From NCBI GenBank assembly GCA_016432725.1, contig JACJDG010000003.1, positions 4,650,001 through 4,714,000 on the forward strand: DNA of 64,000 bases, read 5' to 3'. Position 1 is the first letter of the stretch. Each line of letters opens with the position of its first letter. The notes beneath the pieces were generated by a model, which had not been told where the DNA came from, did not search any database, and saw only the letters and a list, made by a program, of their open reading frames with translations. The translations under genes and the position numbers were made by a program. This document shows, piece after piece, positions 29,181-37,374 of the stretch. This stretch comes from Streptomyces sp. DHE7-1. Its GTDB lineage: Bacteria > Actinomycetota > Actinomycetes > Streptomycetales > Streptomycetaceae.

Positions 29181-30034
29181 ATGACCGCCCAGATTCTCGA
29201 TGGCAAGGCCACCGCAGCCGCGATCAAGTCCGAGCTGACCGCCCGCGTGGCGGCGCTGAAGGAGAGGGGCGTCACGCCCGGCCTCGGCACGATCCTGGTG
29301 GGGAGGACCCCGGCAGCCAGAAGTACGTCGCGGGCAAGCACCGCGACTGCGCCCAGGTCGGCATCGCCTCCATCCAGCGCGAGCTGCCCGCCACGGCCAC
29401 CCAGGAGGAGATCGAGGCGGTCGTCCGGGAGCTGAACGAGGACCCGGCCTGCACCGGCTACATCGTGCAACTCCCGCTGCCCAAGGGCATCGACGAGAAC
29501 CGCGTCCTCGAGCTGATGGACCCGGCCAAGGACGCCGACGGCCTGCACCCGATGAACCTCGGCCGCCTGGTGCTGAACGAGCCGGCGCCGCTGCCCTGCA
29601 CCCCCAACGGCATCATCAGCCTGCTGCGGGCCCACGGCGTCGAGATCAAGGGCGCCGAGGTCGTGGTCGTCGGCCGCGGCGTGACCATCGGCCGCCCGAT
29701 GCCGCTGCTGCTCACCCGCCGCAGCGAGAACGCCACCGTGACCCAGTGCCACACCGGCACCCGCGACCTGTCCGCCCACCTCAAGCGTGCCGACATCATC
29801 ATCGCGGCGGCCGGCTTCCCGCACCTGATCCGCGCCGAGGACGTCAAGCCGGGCGCTGCCGTGCTCGACGTCGGTGTCTCCCGCAACGCCGAGGGCAAGA
29901 TCGTCGGCGACGTCCACCCGGACGTGACCGGGGTGGCCGCCTGGATCTCCCCGAACCCGGGCGGAGTGGGTCCCATGACCCGGGCGCAGCTGCTGGTCAA
30001 CGTGGTCGAGGCGGCGGAGCGCAGTGCCGGCTGA
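29181..30034 (+). CDS. folD: Methylene-THF dehydrogenase / methenyl-THF cyclohydrolase, one apparent frameshift
   Basis: Reconstructed 284 residues. ATG 29181 (GAGGATGGGG upstream) gives MTAQILDGKATAAAIKSEL. After GLGTILV the frame breaks at a four-G run (29300-29303). A fifth G restores VGEDPGSQKYVAGKHRDC, which contains the family's Tyr/Lys catalytic pair region. Then come YIVQLPLPKGID, the Rossmann motif VVVGRGVTIGRP and DVGVSRNAEGKIVGDV. FolD makes 10-formyl-THF, the donor for PurN and PurH. It is normally essential, so a genuine null allele is unlikely. Confidence 0.93.
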
Positions 30035-30497
30035 GGACGACCGCACGGTGACCGGACCGACGGCCCGCGACGCGATCAGCGCCCCCGACGCCGAGGGGCG
30101 CCCGCGGCGCGTCACGCGCCGCTTCCCGCTGTTCACCAGGGACACCGCGCGCCCCGAGGGTGGCGGCCGGGCCGCCCCGGGCGACGCCCCGGCGCCCGCC
30201 CGGCAGTGGCCGATGCTCGTCGTGCTGTCCACCGTCGCGCTCGGTCTGCTGCTGACCGCGCTCGACGTGTTCCGCTACGGCACCCTGCTGATCGGCGCCG
30301 CCCTGCTGGCGGGGGCCGTCCTGCGCTGGGCGCTGCCGAGCGTCGGCATGCTCGCCGTCCGCTCGCGGTTCACGGACATCGTCACCTACGGCGTCCTGGG
30401 GCTCGCGATCGTGCTGCTGGCGATGACGGTGCAGCCCAACCCCTGGCTGAGCATTCCGTTCCTCAAGGACGTATTGCACTTCACGCTGGCCAAGTAG
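30024..30497 (+). CDS. DUF3017 membrane protein
   Basis: 157 residues if GTG 30024 is used, overlapping folD by 11 bp; GTG 30048 is an alternative. A hydrophilic N-terminus (1-60) is followed by three membrane helices: MLVVLSTVALGLLLTALDVF, LLIGAALLAGAVLRWALP and IVTYGVLGLAIVLLAMTV. This matches the short actinobacterial DUF3017 family, which is typically next to folD. Function unknown. Confidence 0.82.
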   Translation: MPAEDDRTVTGPTARDAISAPDAEGRPRRVTRRFPLFTRDTARPEGGGRAAPGDAPAPARQWPMLVVLSTVALGLLLTALDVFRYGTLLIGAALLAGAVLRWALPSVGMLAVRSRFTDIVTYGVLGLAIVLLAMTVQPNPWLSIPFLKDVLHFTLAK

Positions 30498-30516
30498 CGT
30501 CCTCGGCGCGGTCCCT

Positions 30517-30559
30517 GACGGGCCGCCCGATGGCCGCCGCCGTGGAACGGCGGCCCGTC
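30517..30559 (+). terminator. Hairpin terminator after folD-DUF3017
   Basis: GACGGGCCGCC (30517-30527) pairs perfectly with GGCGGCCCGTC (30549-30559); an inner GGCCGCCG/CGGCGGCC stem is an alternative. The remaining gap 30560-30945 contains no supported gene, only the presumed promoter region of the next gene. Confidence 0.65.
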
Positions 30560-30945
30560 CCCTCCCCCGAGCAAGGACGGACCGCCGTCAGGACGTAAGC
30601 CTTCCCTGCCGTGAACCGCCAGTTCAACGGCTGTCCGTGCGCTGTGGCACGGAAGTGACCGTTCCGCTACGGTGTCCGCGCACTGCCACATGTGTGCGGG
30701 CCGCGTCGCCGCCCCGGGGAATCGGCGCTACGTTACGAAGGCTCCGTGGAGGCGGGTGCGCGACCGGTGGCACCGGTGCTCGCGTGCGCCCCCGCTCCGG
30801 GAACTGGGATCCTTGGTCGGCGCATCCCTGTGGGTGGGCCAGAACGATGTCGCGCCGGGAACGGACCGGACCGGCGCGAGGGCCACGCGTGGGGAACGGC
30901 GCGAGGGAACCAACAGCACCAACCGGGGGAAGAGGGGGAAGCACG

Positions 30946-32127
30946 ATGCCTCGATGGAAAGCCTTGCCGGACGAGCTGGATCCGCAGATCAAGGAGTTCA
31001 CGAGCCAGTTGCGGGCGCTCGTGGACCGCAGCGGCCTGAGCATCGCGGCGCTGGCGGACCGGACCGGCTACAGCAAGACGTCCTGGGAGCGTTACCTGGG
31101 CGGCCGGCTCCTCGCGCCGAAGGGCGCGATCGTGGCGCTCGCCGAGGTCACCGGCACCCACCCGGTCCACCTCACCACGATGTGGGAGCTGGCCGAGCGC
31201 GCCTGGAGCCGCGCGGAGATGCGGCACGACCGGACCATGGAGCAGATTCGTATCTCCCAGGCGCGCGCCGCGCTCGGGGAGTTCGGGGCGGCCGAGGCCG
31301 AGGCCCAGGGGGCGGGCGGTACGCGCACGGCCCACCGGGGCACCGGCACCGCCGCGGTCCCGGGTGCCGCCGGCCCCGCCGGGGCCCCGCCGCGGGTTCC
31401 GGCCCAGCCGACCGCTTCCGACGCCGACGACCGCGACCGGGCGGGCCGTGCACCGGCCCCCGAGGTCAACTCCTGGGGCCTCGCGGGCTACGAGGGTCCG
31501 TCGCGGGCCGGCGGCCGCCCGGGCACGCGTCCCCCGACCCTGCCGGACGGTGCGGGCACCCCGCCGGTTCCGCCGGCCCCGTACGGCGCTCAGCAGCAGC
31601 CGGCCCCCGCGGCCAACCGTTCCGCCCAGGGGTCCGGTGGCAGGCGGTGGCTGACGTTGTTCCTCGCCGGTGCCGGCGCCGTACTCGTCGTCGTGGCGGC
31701 CGTCTTCCTGTTCACGCACCGGGGCGGCGGCAAGGGCGAGGGCGCCGCGAAGGCGCCCTCCCCGGCCGCCAGCACCCGTCCCAGCCTGCCCGCCGGGGTC
31801 AAGTGCGCCGGCGCGGCCTGCACCGGCAAGGACGCGGAGGCGATGGGCTGCAGCGGCACCTTGGTGAGCACCGCGAAGACGGCCACCGTCGGCGCCACCA
31901 CCCTGGAGGTCCGCTACAGCCGGACCTGCGGCACGGCCTGGGGACGGATAACCGGCGGCGTCCCGGGCGACCAGGTCGAGGTCTCGGCCGGCAAGGCGCG
32001 CCAGAAGGGCGACATCACCGCGGCCGGGGACACCATCGCCTACACGCCGATGGTCGCCGTGAAGGACCCGGCCGACGCCGAGGCCTGCGCGACCCTCGCC
32101 TCCGGACAGACGGGCTGCACGAAGTAG
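30946..32127 (+). CDS. HTH-domain membrane protein with extracytoplasmic DUF2690 domain
   Basis: 393 residues; ATG 30946 with AGAGGGGGAAG upstream. Residues 10-75 form an XRE-like helix-turn-helix (LSIAALADRTGYSKTSWERY). A long Pro/Ala/Gly-rich cytoplasmic linker (110-225) precedes a membrane helix at about 229-250 (WLTLFLAGAGAVLVVVAAVFLF). Residues about 285-393 are outside and contain six Cys (VKCAGAACTG ... MGCSGT ... SRTCGTAW ... ACATL ... GCTK), matching DUF2690. The layout suggests a transmembrane sensor that could link envelope state to DNA; no target is known. A tandem repeat follows the stop. Confidence 0.8.
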   Translation: MPRWKALPDELDPQIKEFTSQLRALVDRSGLSIAALADRTGYSKTSWERYLGGRLLAPKGAIVALAEVTGTHPVHLTTMWELAERAWSRAEMRHDRTMEQIRISQARAALGEFGAAEAEAQGAGGTRTAHRGTGTAAVPGAAGPAGAPPRVPAQPTASDADDRDRAGRAPAPEVNSWGLAGYEGPSRAGGRPGTRPPTLPDGAGTPPVPPAPYGAQQQPAPAANRSAQGSGGRRWLTLFLAGAGAVLVVVAAVFLFTHRGGGKGEGAAKAPSPAASTRPSLPAGVKCAGAACTGKDAEAMGCSGTLVSTAKTATVGATTLEVRYSRTCGTAWGRITGGVPGDQVEVSAGKARQKGDITAAGDTIAYTPMVAVKDPADAEACATLASGQTGCTK

Positions 32128-32137
32128 CGGGCCCCGT

Positions 32138-32380
32138 GAGGCGGCTGACCCCACGAGGCAGCGGGCCTCACGAGGCGGCTGACCCCATGAGGCAGCGGGC
32201 CTCACGAGGCGGCTGACCCCATGAGGCAGCGGGCCTCACGAGGCGGCTGACCCCATGAGGCAGCGGGCCTCACGAGGCGGCTGACCCCATGAGGCAGCGG
32301 GCCTCACGAGGCGGCTGACCCCATGAGGCAGCGGGCCTCACGAGGCGGCTGACCCCATGAGGCAGCGGGCCTCACGAGGC
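32138..32380. repeat. 34-bp tandem repeat, seven copies, each with a hairpin
   Basis: The unit GAGGCGGCTGACCCC-ATGAGGCAGCGGGCCTCAC recurs every 34 bp (for example cGAGGCGGCT at 32171 and 32205); the first copy has one substitution. Each unit contains TGAGGCagcgGGCCTCA, a small stem-loop. The array lies just after the DUF2690 gene. There are no spacers, so it is not CRISPR. Bases 32381-32769 beyond it hold no supported gene and presumably carry the mdh promoter. Confidence 0.93.
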
Positions 32381-32769
32381 ATCCGGCCGCGGAAGGTGGC
32401 GGTCCGCGCGAGGCGGTCGGGCGGCGGGCGGGGCGGTAGCGGAAGGACCCGTTCGGGTGGATTTCCGGAGCAAGGCGCATGGGCCCCCGTATCCCGGGCA
32501 CGCGAACCGTACCCCCACGGGAGTCCGGCAGTCCGGCACCCCCACCGGCGGCCGTATCCGTCCCCCTCTCCCGGACGGACGGCCGCCTCCCCGTGCCTTC
32601 GTGACCCCGCCCCGCGACCCGGCGGCCCGACTTGTGGGCTGGGCCACAGGGCCCCGGACGTCTCGCATGACGGATGCGCGATAGCCTGACCGCTGGATTC
32701 TCTTGACGCCAAGAGATCGATCATCCGGGGCAGTGCCGCCCCACCGCCAGCTGTCATACGGAGAACGCC

Positions 32770-33759
32770 ATGACCCGCACTCCCGTGAACGTCACCGTCA
32801 CCGGCGCGGCCGGCCAGATCGGTTACGCCCTCCTCTTCCGCATCGCCTCCGGCCAGCTGCTCGGCGCGGACGTGCCGGTCAAGCTGCGCCTCCTGGAGAT
32901 CACGCCCGCGCTGAAGGCCGCCGAGGGCACGGCCATGGAGCTGGACGACTGCGCCTTCCCGCTCCTCCAGGGCATCGAGATCAGCGACGACCCGAACGTC
33001 GCCTTCGACGGCGCCAACGTGGCCCTGCTGGTCGGTGCCCGCCCCCGCACCAAGGGCATGGAGCGCGGCGACCTGCTGGAGGCCAACGGCGGCATCTTCA
33101 AGCCGCAGGGCAAGGCCATCAACGACCACGCCGCGGACGACATCAAGGTCCTGGTCGTCGGCAACCCGGCCAACACCAACGCGCTGATCGCCCAGGCCGC
33201 CGCGCCGGACGTACCGGCCGAGCGCTTCACCGCGATGACCCGCCTCGACCACAACCGCGCGCTGACCCAGCTCGCGAAGAAGACGGGCACCACGGTCGCC
33301 GACATCAAGCGCCTGACCATCTGGGGCAACCACTCCGCCACCCAGTACCCGGACATCTTCCACGCCACGGTCGCCGGCAAGAACGCCGCCGAGGTCGTGA
33401 ACGACGAGAAGTGGCTGGCCGAGGAGTTCATCCCGACCGTCGCCAAGCGCGGCGCCGCGATCATCGAGGCCCGTGGCGCCTCGTCCGCCGCCTCCGCCGC
33501 CAACGCCGCCATCGACCACGTGCACACGTGGGTCAACGGCACCGCCGAGGGCAACTGGACCTCCATGGGCATCCCGTCGGACGGCTCCTACGGCGTCCCG
33601 GAGGGCCTGATCTCCTCCTTCCCGGTCACCACCAAGGACGGCAAGTACGAGATCGTCCAGGGCCTGGACATCAACGAGTTCTCCCGCGCCCGCATCGACG
33701 CCTCCGTCAAGGAGCTCGAGGAGGAGCGCGAGGCGGTCCGCGGTCTCGGCCTCATCTGA
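32770..33759 (+). CDS. mdh: Malate dehydrogenase
   Basis: 329 residues, intact. Oxidises malate to oxaloacetate with NAD in the TCA cycle. NAD-binding TGAAGQIGYALLFRI (about 11-25), mobile-loop arginines in GARPRTKGMERGDLL, the conserved NPANTNAL, catalytic Asp in MTRLDHNRA and catalytic His in WGNHSATQYPD. This is the cytosolic, long-chain type common in actinobacteria. ATG 32770 follows GGAGAACGCC. Monocistronic, ending in a strong hairpin. Confidence 0.97.
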   Translation: MTRTPVNVTVTGAAGQIGYALLFRIASGQLLGADVPVKLRLLEITPALKAAEGTAMELDDCAFPLLQGIEISDDPNVAFDGANVALLVGARPRTKGMERGDLLEANGGIFKPQGKAINDHAADDIKVLVVGNPANTNALIAQAAAPDVPAERFTAMTRLDHNRALTQLAKKTGTTVADIKRLTIWGNHSATQYPDIFHATVAGKNAAEVVNDEKWLAEEFIPTVAKRGAAIIEARGASSAASAANAAIDHVHTWVNGTAEGNWTSMGIPSDGSYGVPEGLISSFPVTTKDGKYEIVQGLDINEFSRARIDASVKELEEEREAVRGLGLI

Positions 33760-33789
33760 GGACGACCGCGGCGGTGACGCCGTGCGCAT

Positions 33790-33827
33790 GAGCGGCCCCG
33801 CTCCGGTTCTCCGGAGCGGGGCCGCTC
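33790..33827 (+). terminator. Hairpin terminator of mdh
   Basis: A perfect 17-bp stem GAGCGGCCCCGCTCCGG with its complement, loop TTCT, 31 bp after the stop. No T-tract. Confidence 0.85.
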
Positions 33828-33930
33828 CCGTGCGTACGCGAACCCGGCCGGTGTCGCACCGTTGCCCTATGCTGATGGCTCGTCAACTCATCTCTTCACT
33901 GAGTGACTTACCACGCCTCGGGGGAATCGC

Positions 33931-35706
33931 GTGAACACCGCATCCGTGCCGCAGCAACCGCGGCCGACGTCTGCGACGGCACCTTCCGCAGCACCGCCCA
34001 CCCCACCGCACGCCAGTGAGGCCACCCGGCTGCTGTGCGCGGGCACGTACCTGGACCCCGGTTACCGGGACCAGGTGATCGACGAACTGCACCTCAACGA
34101 GCAGCGGTTCGCGGCGCCCTCGCTCGGCCTCGACGCCGCCCGCGTCCTCGCGCACGCCCTGCGCGCCCGCCGGCAGGAGCTCCAGTGGGCCGGGGCGATC
34201 TTCGGCCTGTGGCTGCTGGGAGCGGTGCTGACCCAGGGCCTGCTGGCCCTCTACGTGCTGCCCAGCCTGTATCTCGCCATCGGTGTCTGGATCCGGGGCC
34301 GGGCACCGGTGGCCCCGCTGTACCGGGCGGTGCCGGCCTTCTTCTTCCGCTGGTGGGGCCGCATCCTGCTCGCCGTGATGGCGCTCTTCACGGTGATCGC
34401 CGCGTTCGCCGGCGGGGACGACGGCCCGTCGTCCGGTTCCTACGGGAGCTCGTACGACCCGTACGACTCGTACGGGACCTCCGACTCGCCCGGCCTGAGC
34501 GACGTCTTCCTGCCGGGCTCCGGTGACACCGGGACCCACTTCAAGCCGTGGCAGGCCTGGGCCGCCCTGGTGGTCCTCGCGCTCATCGCGGTGTGCCTGG
34601 CGGGCCAGCGGGGCCAGTTCGCGCGTGTCCTGGCCGGCGAGCTGTCCCCGCAGCGCTTCCCCGACGCCGCCGAGGACCCCGCCGAGCAGGGCGAGAACCG
34701 GCGGTTCCAGTGGCTCAGGCACCGCATCCGCGCGGAACAGCACGCGCCGCTGGTCATGTACCACGAGGCGCGCCCGTTCTGCGGGGCCGGGCAGGCGCAG
34801 CAGCCCTGGGTGCTGGCCGTCGAGCTGAAGCCCGACGCGCTGAAGAAGCGGCAGCAGCCGATCAGCAACCGGCTGGTGCTGGAGAAGATCCGGCCGCTGG
34901 TGGAGCGGCTCCGGCTGCCCGCCGAGTACGCGGGGCCCGGGGTCCGCGACCGGCTGCGCTGGCTGGAGATCGACGAGTGCGTGTTCCTGCCCGCGGAGGG
35001 TCTGCTGCGCCGTGACGACGCGCCGTACCAGCAGCAGGCCTTCGAGCAGCACCGGGCGCAAGCGGTCGAGGAGGGCGCCGAGAAGCGCCGGCACTTCCTG
35101 CGCATCCGCGTCGGCGGCTGGGAGGAGGAGCTGGTCGTCACGGTCTTCGTGCGCGTCCACACCCAGGGCCGGATGCTCATGCTGGAGATCGCCCCGCACG
35201 TGCTGCAGCCGGTGCGACCGCTCTTCAAGGAGGCCGACCGCGCCGCCCACCGCTACCGGCACAACAGCGCGCTGGGCAAGGCGGTCTGGGCCGTCGCCCG
35301 GGTGCCGGTCTCACCGGCCCGGTCCCTGATCGTCCTCGGCAGGGCGGTGGCGTACGGCTGGCGGCTGCTCACCGGCGGGTACGCGAACGCGCTGCCGGAC
35401 GGTCCCGCGCTGTCCGTCCGGGAGCTGGGCTCGACCGACGCCGGGTCGCAGTTCCAGGAGATGGACGCCTCGCGCTACCTCAAGAGCATCCAGGACCGGG
35501 TGGCGAACGGCGTGCGCGCGGCCCTCGCCGAAGCCGGCTACCAGACCGGCGAGTTCGTCCAGCAGATCAACAACATCAGCAACGGGGGCGTGCACATCGG
35601 CAGGGTCGAGGGCAGCACCTTCGCCGTCGGTGACAACTCCTCCGCCTCCTCCACCAACGGCGGCGGCGAGCCGCGGAAGGGAGCCGACACCGATGGCAAC
35701 GAATGA
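33931..35706 (+). CDS. Large membrane protein of unknown function
   Basis: 591 residues; GTG 33931 with GGGGGAA upstream. A Pro/Ala-rich start is followed by a helical segment and membrane helices at about 86-110, 132-150 and 206-225. A Ser/Tyr/Asp-rich loop (SSGSYGSSYDPYDSYG) sits between the last two. A large soluble part (230-500) contains HFLRIRVGGWEEELVVTVFV. The C-terminal segment (about 550-580), NISNGGVHIGRVEGSTFAVG, shares a motif with the start of the next protein. First gene of a four-gene, overlapping operon. Family not recognised. Confidence 0.7.
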   Translation: MNTASVPQQPRPTSATAPSAAPPTPPHASEATRLLCAGTYLDPGYRDQVIDELHLNEQRFAAPSLGLDAARVLAHALRARRQELQWAGAIFGLWLLGAVLTQGLLALYVLPSLYLAIGVWIRGRAPVAPLYRAVPAFFFRWWGRILLAVMALFTVIAAFAGGDDGPSSGSYGSSYDPYDSYGTSDSPGLSDVFLPGSGDTGTHFKPWQAWAALVVLALIAVCLAGQRGQFARVLAGELSPQRFPDAAEDPAEQGENRRFQWLRHRIRAEQHAPLVMYHEARPFCGAGQAQQPWVLAVELKPDALKKRQQPISNRLVLEKIRPLVERLRLPAEYAGPGVRDRLRWLEIDECVFLPAEGLLRRDDAPYQQQAFEQHRAQAVEEGAEKRRHFLRIRVGGWEEELVVTVFVRVHTQGRMLMLEIAPHVLQPVRPLFKEADRAAHRYRHNSALGKAVWAVARVPVSPARSLIVLGRAVAYGWRLLTGGYANALPDGPALSVRELGSTDAGSQFQEMDASRYLKSIQDRVANGVRAALAEAGYQTGEFVQQINNISNGGVHIGRVEGSTFAVGDNSSASSTNGGGEPRKGADTDGNE

Positions 35707-36046
35707 GCCGAGGGTCAGCATCGGCGACGTCTCGCACAGCACCTTCGCCATCGGCGACCACTCGCACGCCGAGAGCCACCACGGCACGGCCGCGTCGCGC
35801 GACGCGGCGGCCGAGGAGCTGCTGCTGGCCGTGCGGGAGCTGCGCGCCGATCTGGCGCGGGTACGGGCCGACGAGCGGACGGCGGAACTCGACGCCGCCC
35901 TCGCGGACACGGAGGACGAGATCACCCGCACCGGCCAGGCCGCGCCCTCCCGGCGCGAGCGCCTGCGCCGGCTGCTCGACGACTCCCAGGCGCTGGTCGG
36001 CCTGCTCGCCTCGGCGGGCACGCTGGCCGGCCTGGTGGGGCTGTGA
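35693..36046 (+). CDS. Small coiled-coil protein carrying an IGxVxxSTFAxGD motif
   Basis: 117 residues. ATG 35693 lies within the end of the previous gene (14-bp overlap), with GGAAGGGAG upstream. Residues 8-25 read VSIGDVSHSTFAIGDHSH, paralogous to the C-terminal segment of the upstream protein. Residues 35-90 are a charged helix (EELLLAVRELRADLARVRAD), probably coiled coil. The end (SQALVGLLASAGTLAGLVGL) is hydrophobic. The shared motif suggests that the two proteins assemble through a common beta-type element; this is inference. Confidence 0.7.
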   Translation: MATNEPRVSIGDVSHSTFAIGDHSHAESHHGTAASRDAAAEELLLAVRELRADLARVRADERTAELDAALADTEDEITRTGQAAPSRRERLRRLLDDSQALVGLLASAGTLAGLVGL

Positions 36047-36056
36047 GGCGGACGCC

Positions 36057-36137
36057 ATGAGCGGGGGAGCGCGGTACTGGAACGAGGAGACCCAGCGCTG
36101 GGAGGACAGTGAGGGGGTCGGGCCGGCGCAGCGGTGA
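36057..36137 (+). CDS. 26-residue translationally coupled small protein
   Basis: ATG 36057 lies 10 bp after the previous stop and the TGA overlaps the GTG of the next gene (GTGA at 36134). The product contains RYWNEETQRWE, an aromatic, charged motif. Tight spacing between two coupled genes and a peptide with non-random composition favour a real micro-gene, though it may only be a coupling leader. No gene-specific evidence beyond this. Confidence 0.45.
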   Translation: MSGGARYWNEETQRWEDSEGVGPAQR

Positions 36138-37195
36138 CACCGCCGCCGGCCATGCCGGACCGGGCGCCGGGGTGGCCGCCGGCCGGACCGCGGACGGCCG
36201 CCGAGGGCGCGTCCGGCCCGCCGGACCCCGCCGCGCCGGAGTCCGCCCCTCCGATGCCGTCCGCACCGTCCACGCCTCCGGCGCCCGAGCAGGCGCCTGC
36301 CGTGCCGCCGATGCCGTGGCCGGACCCGTCCGCCGTCCCGCACGGGTCCTGGCCGGGCGCCTCCGCCGACACTGCGGGCGGGCCGAGCGGCCTCGACGCG
36401 GGTGGCGGCGGGGCGGGCTGGTCCTCGCCCGAGTGGCCCGTGCCGCCCGGCCCGGCTCCCGCGCGCACCGGTGGACTCAACCGGAGAACGGTCTGGACGG
36501 TCGTCGTGGGCGCCGCCGTGGTCGGGGTCGCCGCGAGCCTCGTGCTGACCCTCGTGGTCCGGCCCGGCGATCACGACCGGCCCGCACCGGCGGCCGGCTC
36601 GCCGAGCGCCTCCGCGGTCACAAAGTCCCCGGACCCGTCCGGCGACCCGTCGGGCTCGGCGTCCGCCACGGAGGAGACGGCCACGCCCTCCGCCTCGGCG
36701 AGCCCGCTGCCCGCGGACTGGGAGTCCTACGACGACGACGAGGGCTTCCGGATCGCCCGCCCCAGGGGCTGGTCGCGGTCGACGCTGCCCTCCTCCTACG
36801 GCATCAGGATCGTCAACTACCGCAGCCCGGACCGGAAGCAGCGGCTGCAGATCTACCAGGTTGCGGAGGCGTCCCCGGACGAGTCGTTCGAGATGTACCT
36901 GTCCGACGCGACCGCCAAGCCGCCGGGGTTCCGGAAGCTGTCCCTGCTCGATCTCGACGAGGGCGACTTCACCGGCTCGCGCATGGAGTACCTGGCCGAC
37001 AGCATCAAGGGCGAACCGGACGTCGGCGGCTGGCACGTCTACGACGAACGCTTCATGGCCGTGGACGGACGGATCTACGCCGTCGCCGCCTACGGCCCCG
37101 ACAAGAACGGCGGCGACGACGAGCTGAAGCTCCTCGACACCGCCCTGAGCGGTTTCTGCCCGCCCGATACGGGCTGTGACGCGCCCATGGACTGA
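36134..37195 (+). CDS. Pro-rich single-pass membrane protein
   Basis: 353 residues from GTG 36134. The cytoplasmic N-terminal 115 residues are Pro/Ala-rich. One membrane helix lies at about 121-143 (VWTVVVGAAVVGVAASLVLTL). A Ser/Pro/Ala/Thr linker (150-195) leads to a compact extracellular domain (about 196-350) starting WESYDDDEGFRIARPRGWSR and ending in two Cys (FCPPDTGC), similar in shape to PsbP/LpqN-like lipoprotein domains, which is only a resemblance. Last gene of the operon starting at 33931. Function unknown. Confidence 0.7.
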   Translation: MTPPPAMPDRAPGWPPAGPRTAAEGASGPPDPAAPESAPPMPSAPSTPPAPEQAPAVPPMPWPDPSAVPHGSWPGASADTAGGPSGLDAGGGGAGWSSPEWPVPPGPAPARTGGLNRRTVWTVVVGAAVVGVAASLVLTLVVRPGDHDRPAPAAGSPSASAVTKSPDPSGDPSGSASATEETATPSASASPLPADWESYDDDEGFRIARPRGWSRSTLPSSYGIRIVNYRSPDRKQRLQIYQVAEASPDESFEMYLSDATAKPPGFRKLSLLDLDEGDFTGSRMEYLADSIKGEPDVGGWHVYDERFMAVDGRIYAVAAYGPDKNGGDDELKLLDTALSGFCPPDTGCDAPMD

Positions 37196-37374
37196 GCGCG
37201 TCGCGCCAAATAACCTGTTTCTGTCCGTTTTCGCATGATTTTTCAGTGACGCCGCGCACTGCGGGCCACTGATTTGGCATGCATGCCCGCGTTGCGGGCA
37301 GGCGGCGACGGTCTCTGAGCACGCCGCCTGCGTGACACATGGGAACCGAACAGGAACGGAAGGCAACACCGATC

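Noticed and set aside
32138..32380. CRISPR array
   Set aside because: Repeats are directly adjacent with no unique spacers and no cas genes nearby.
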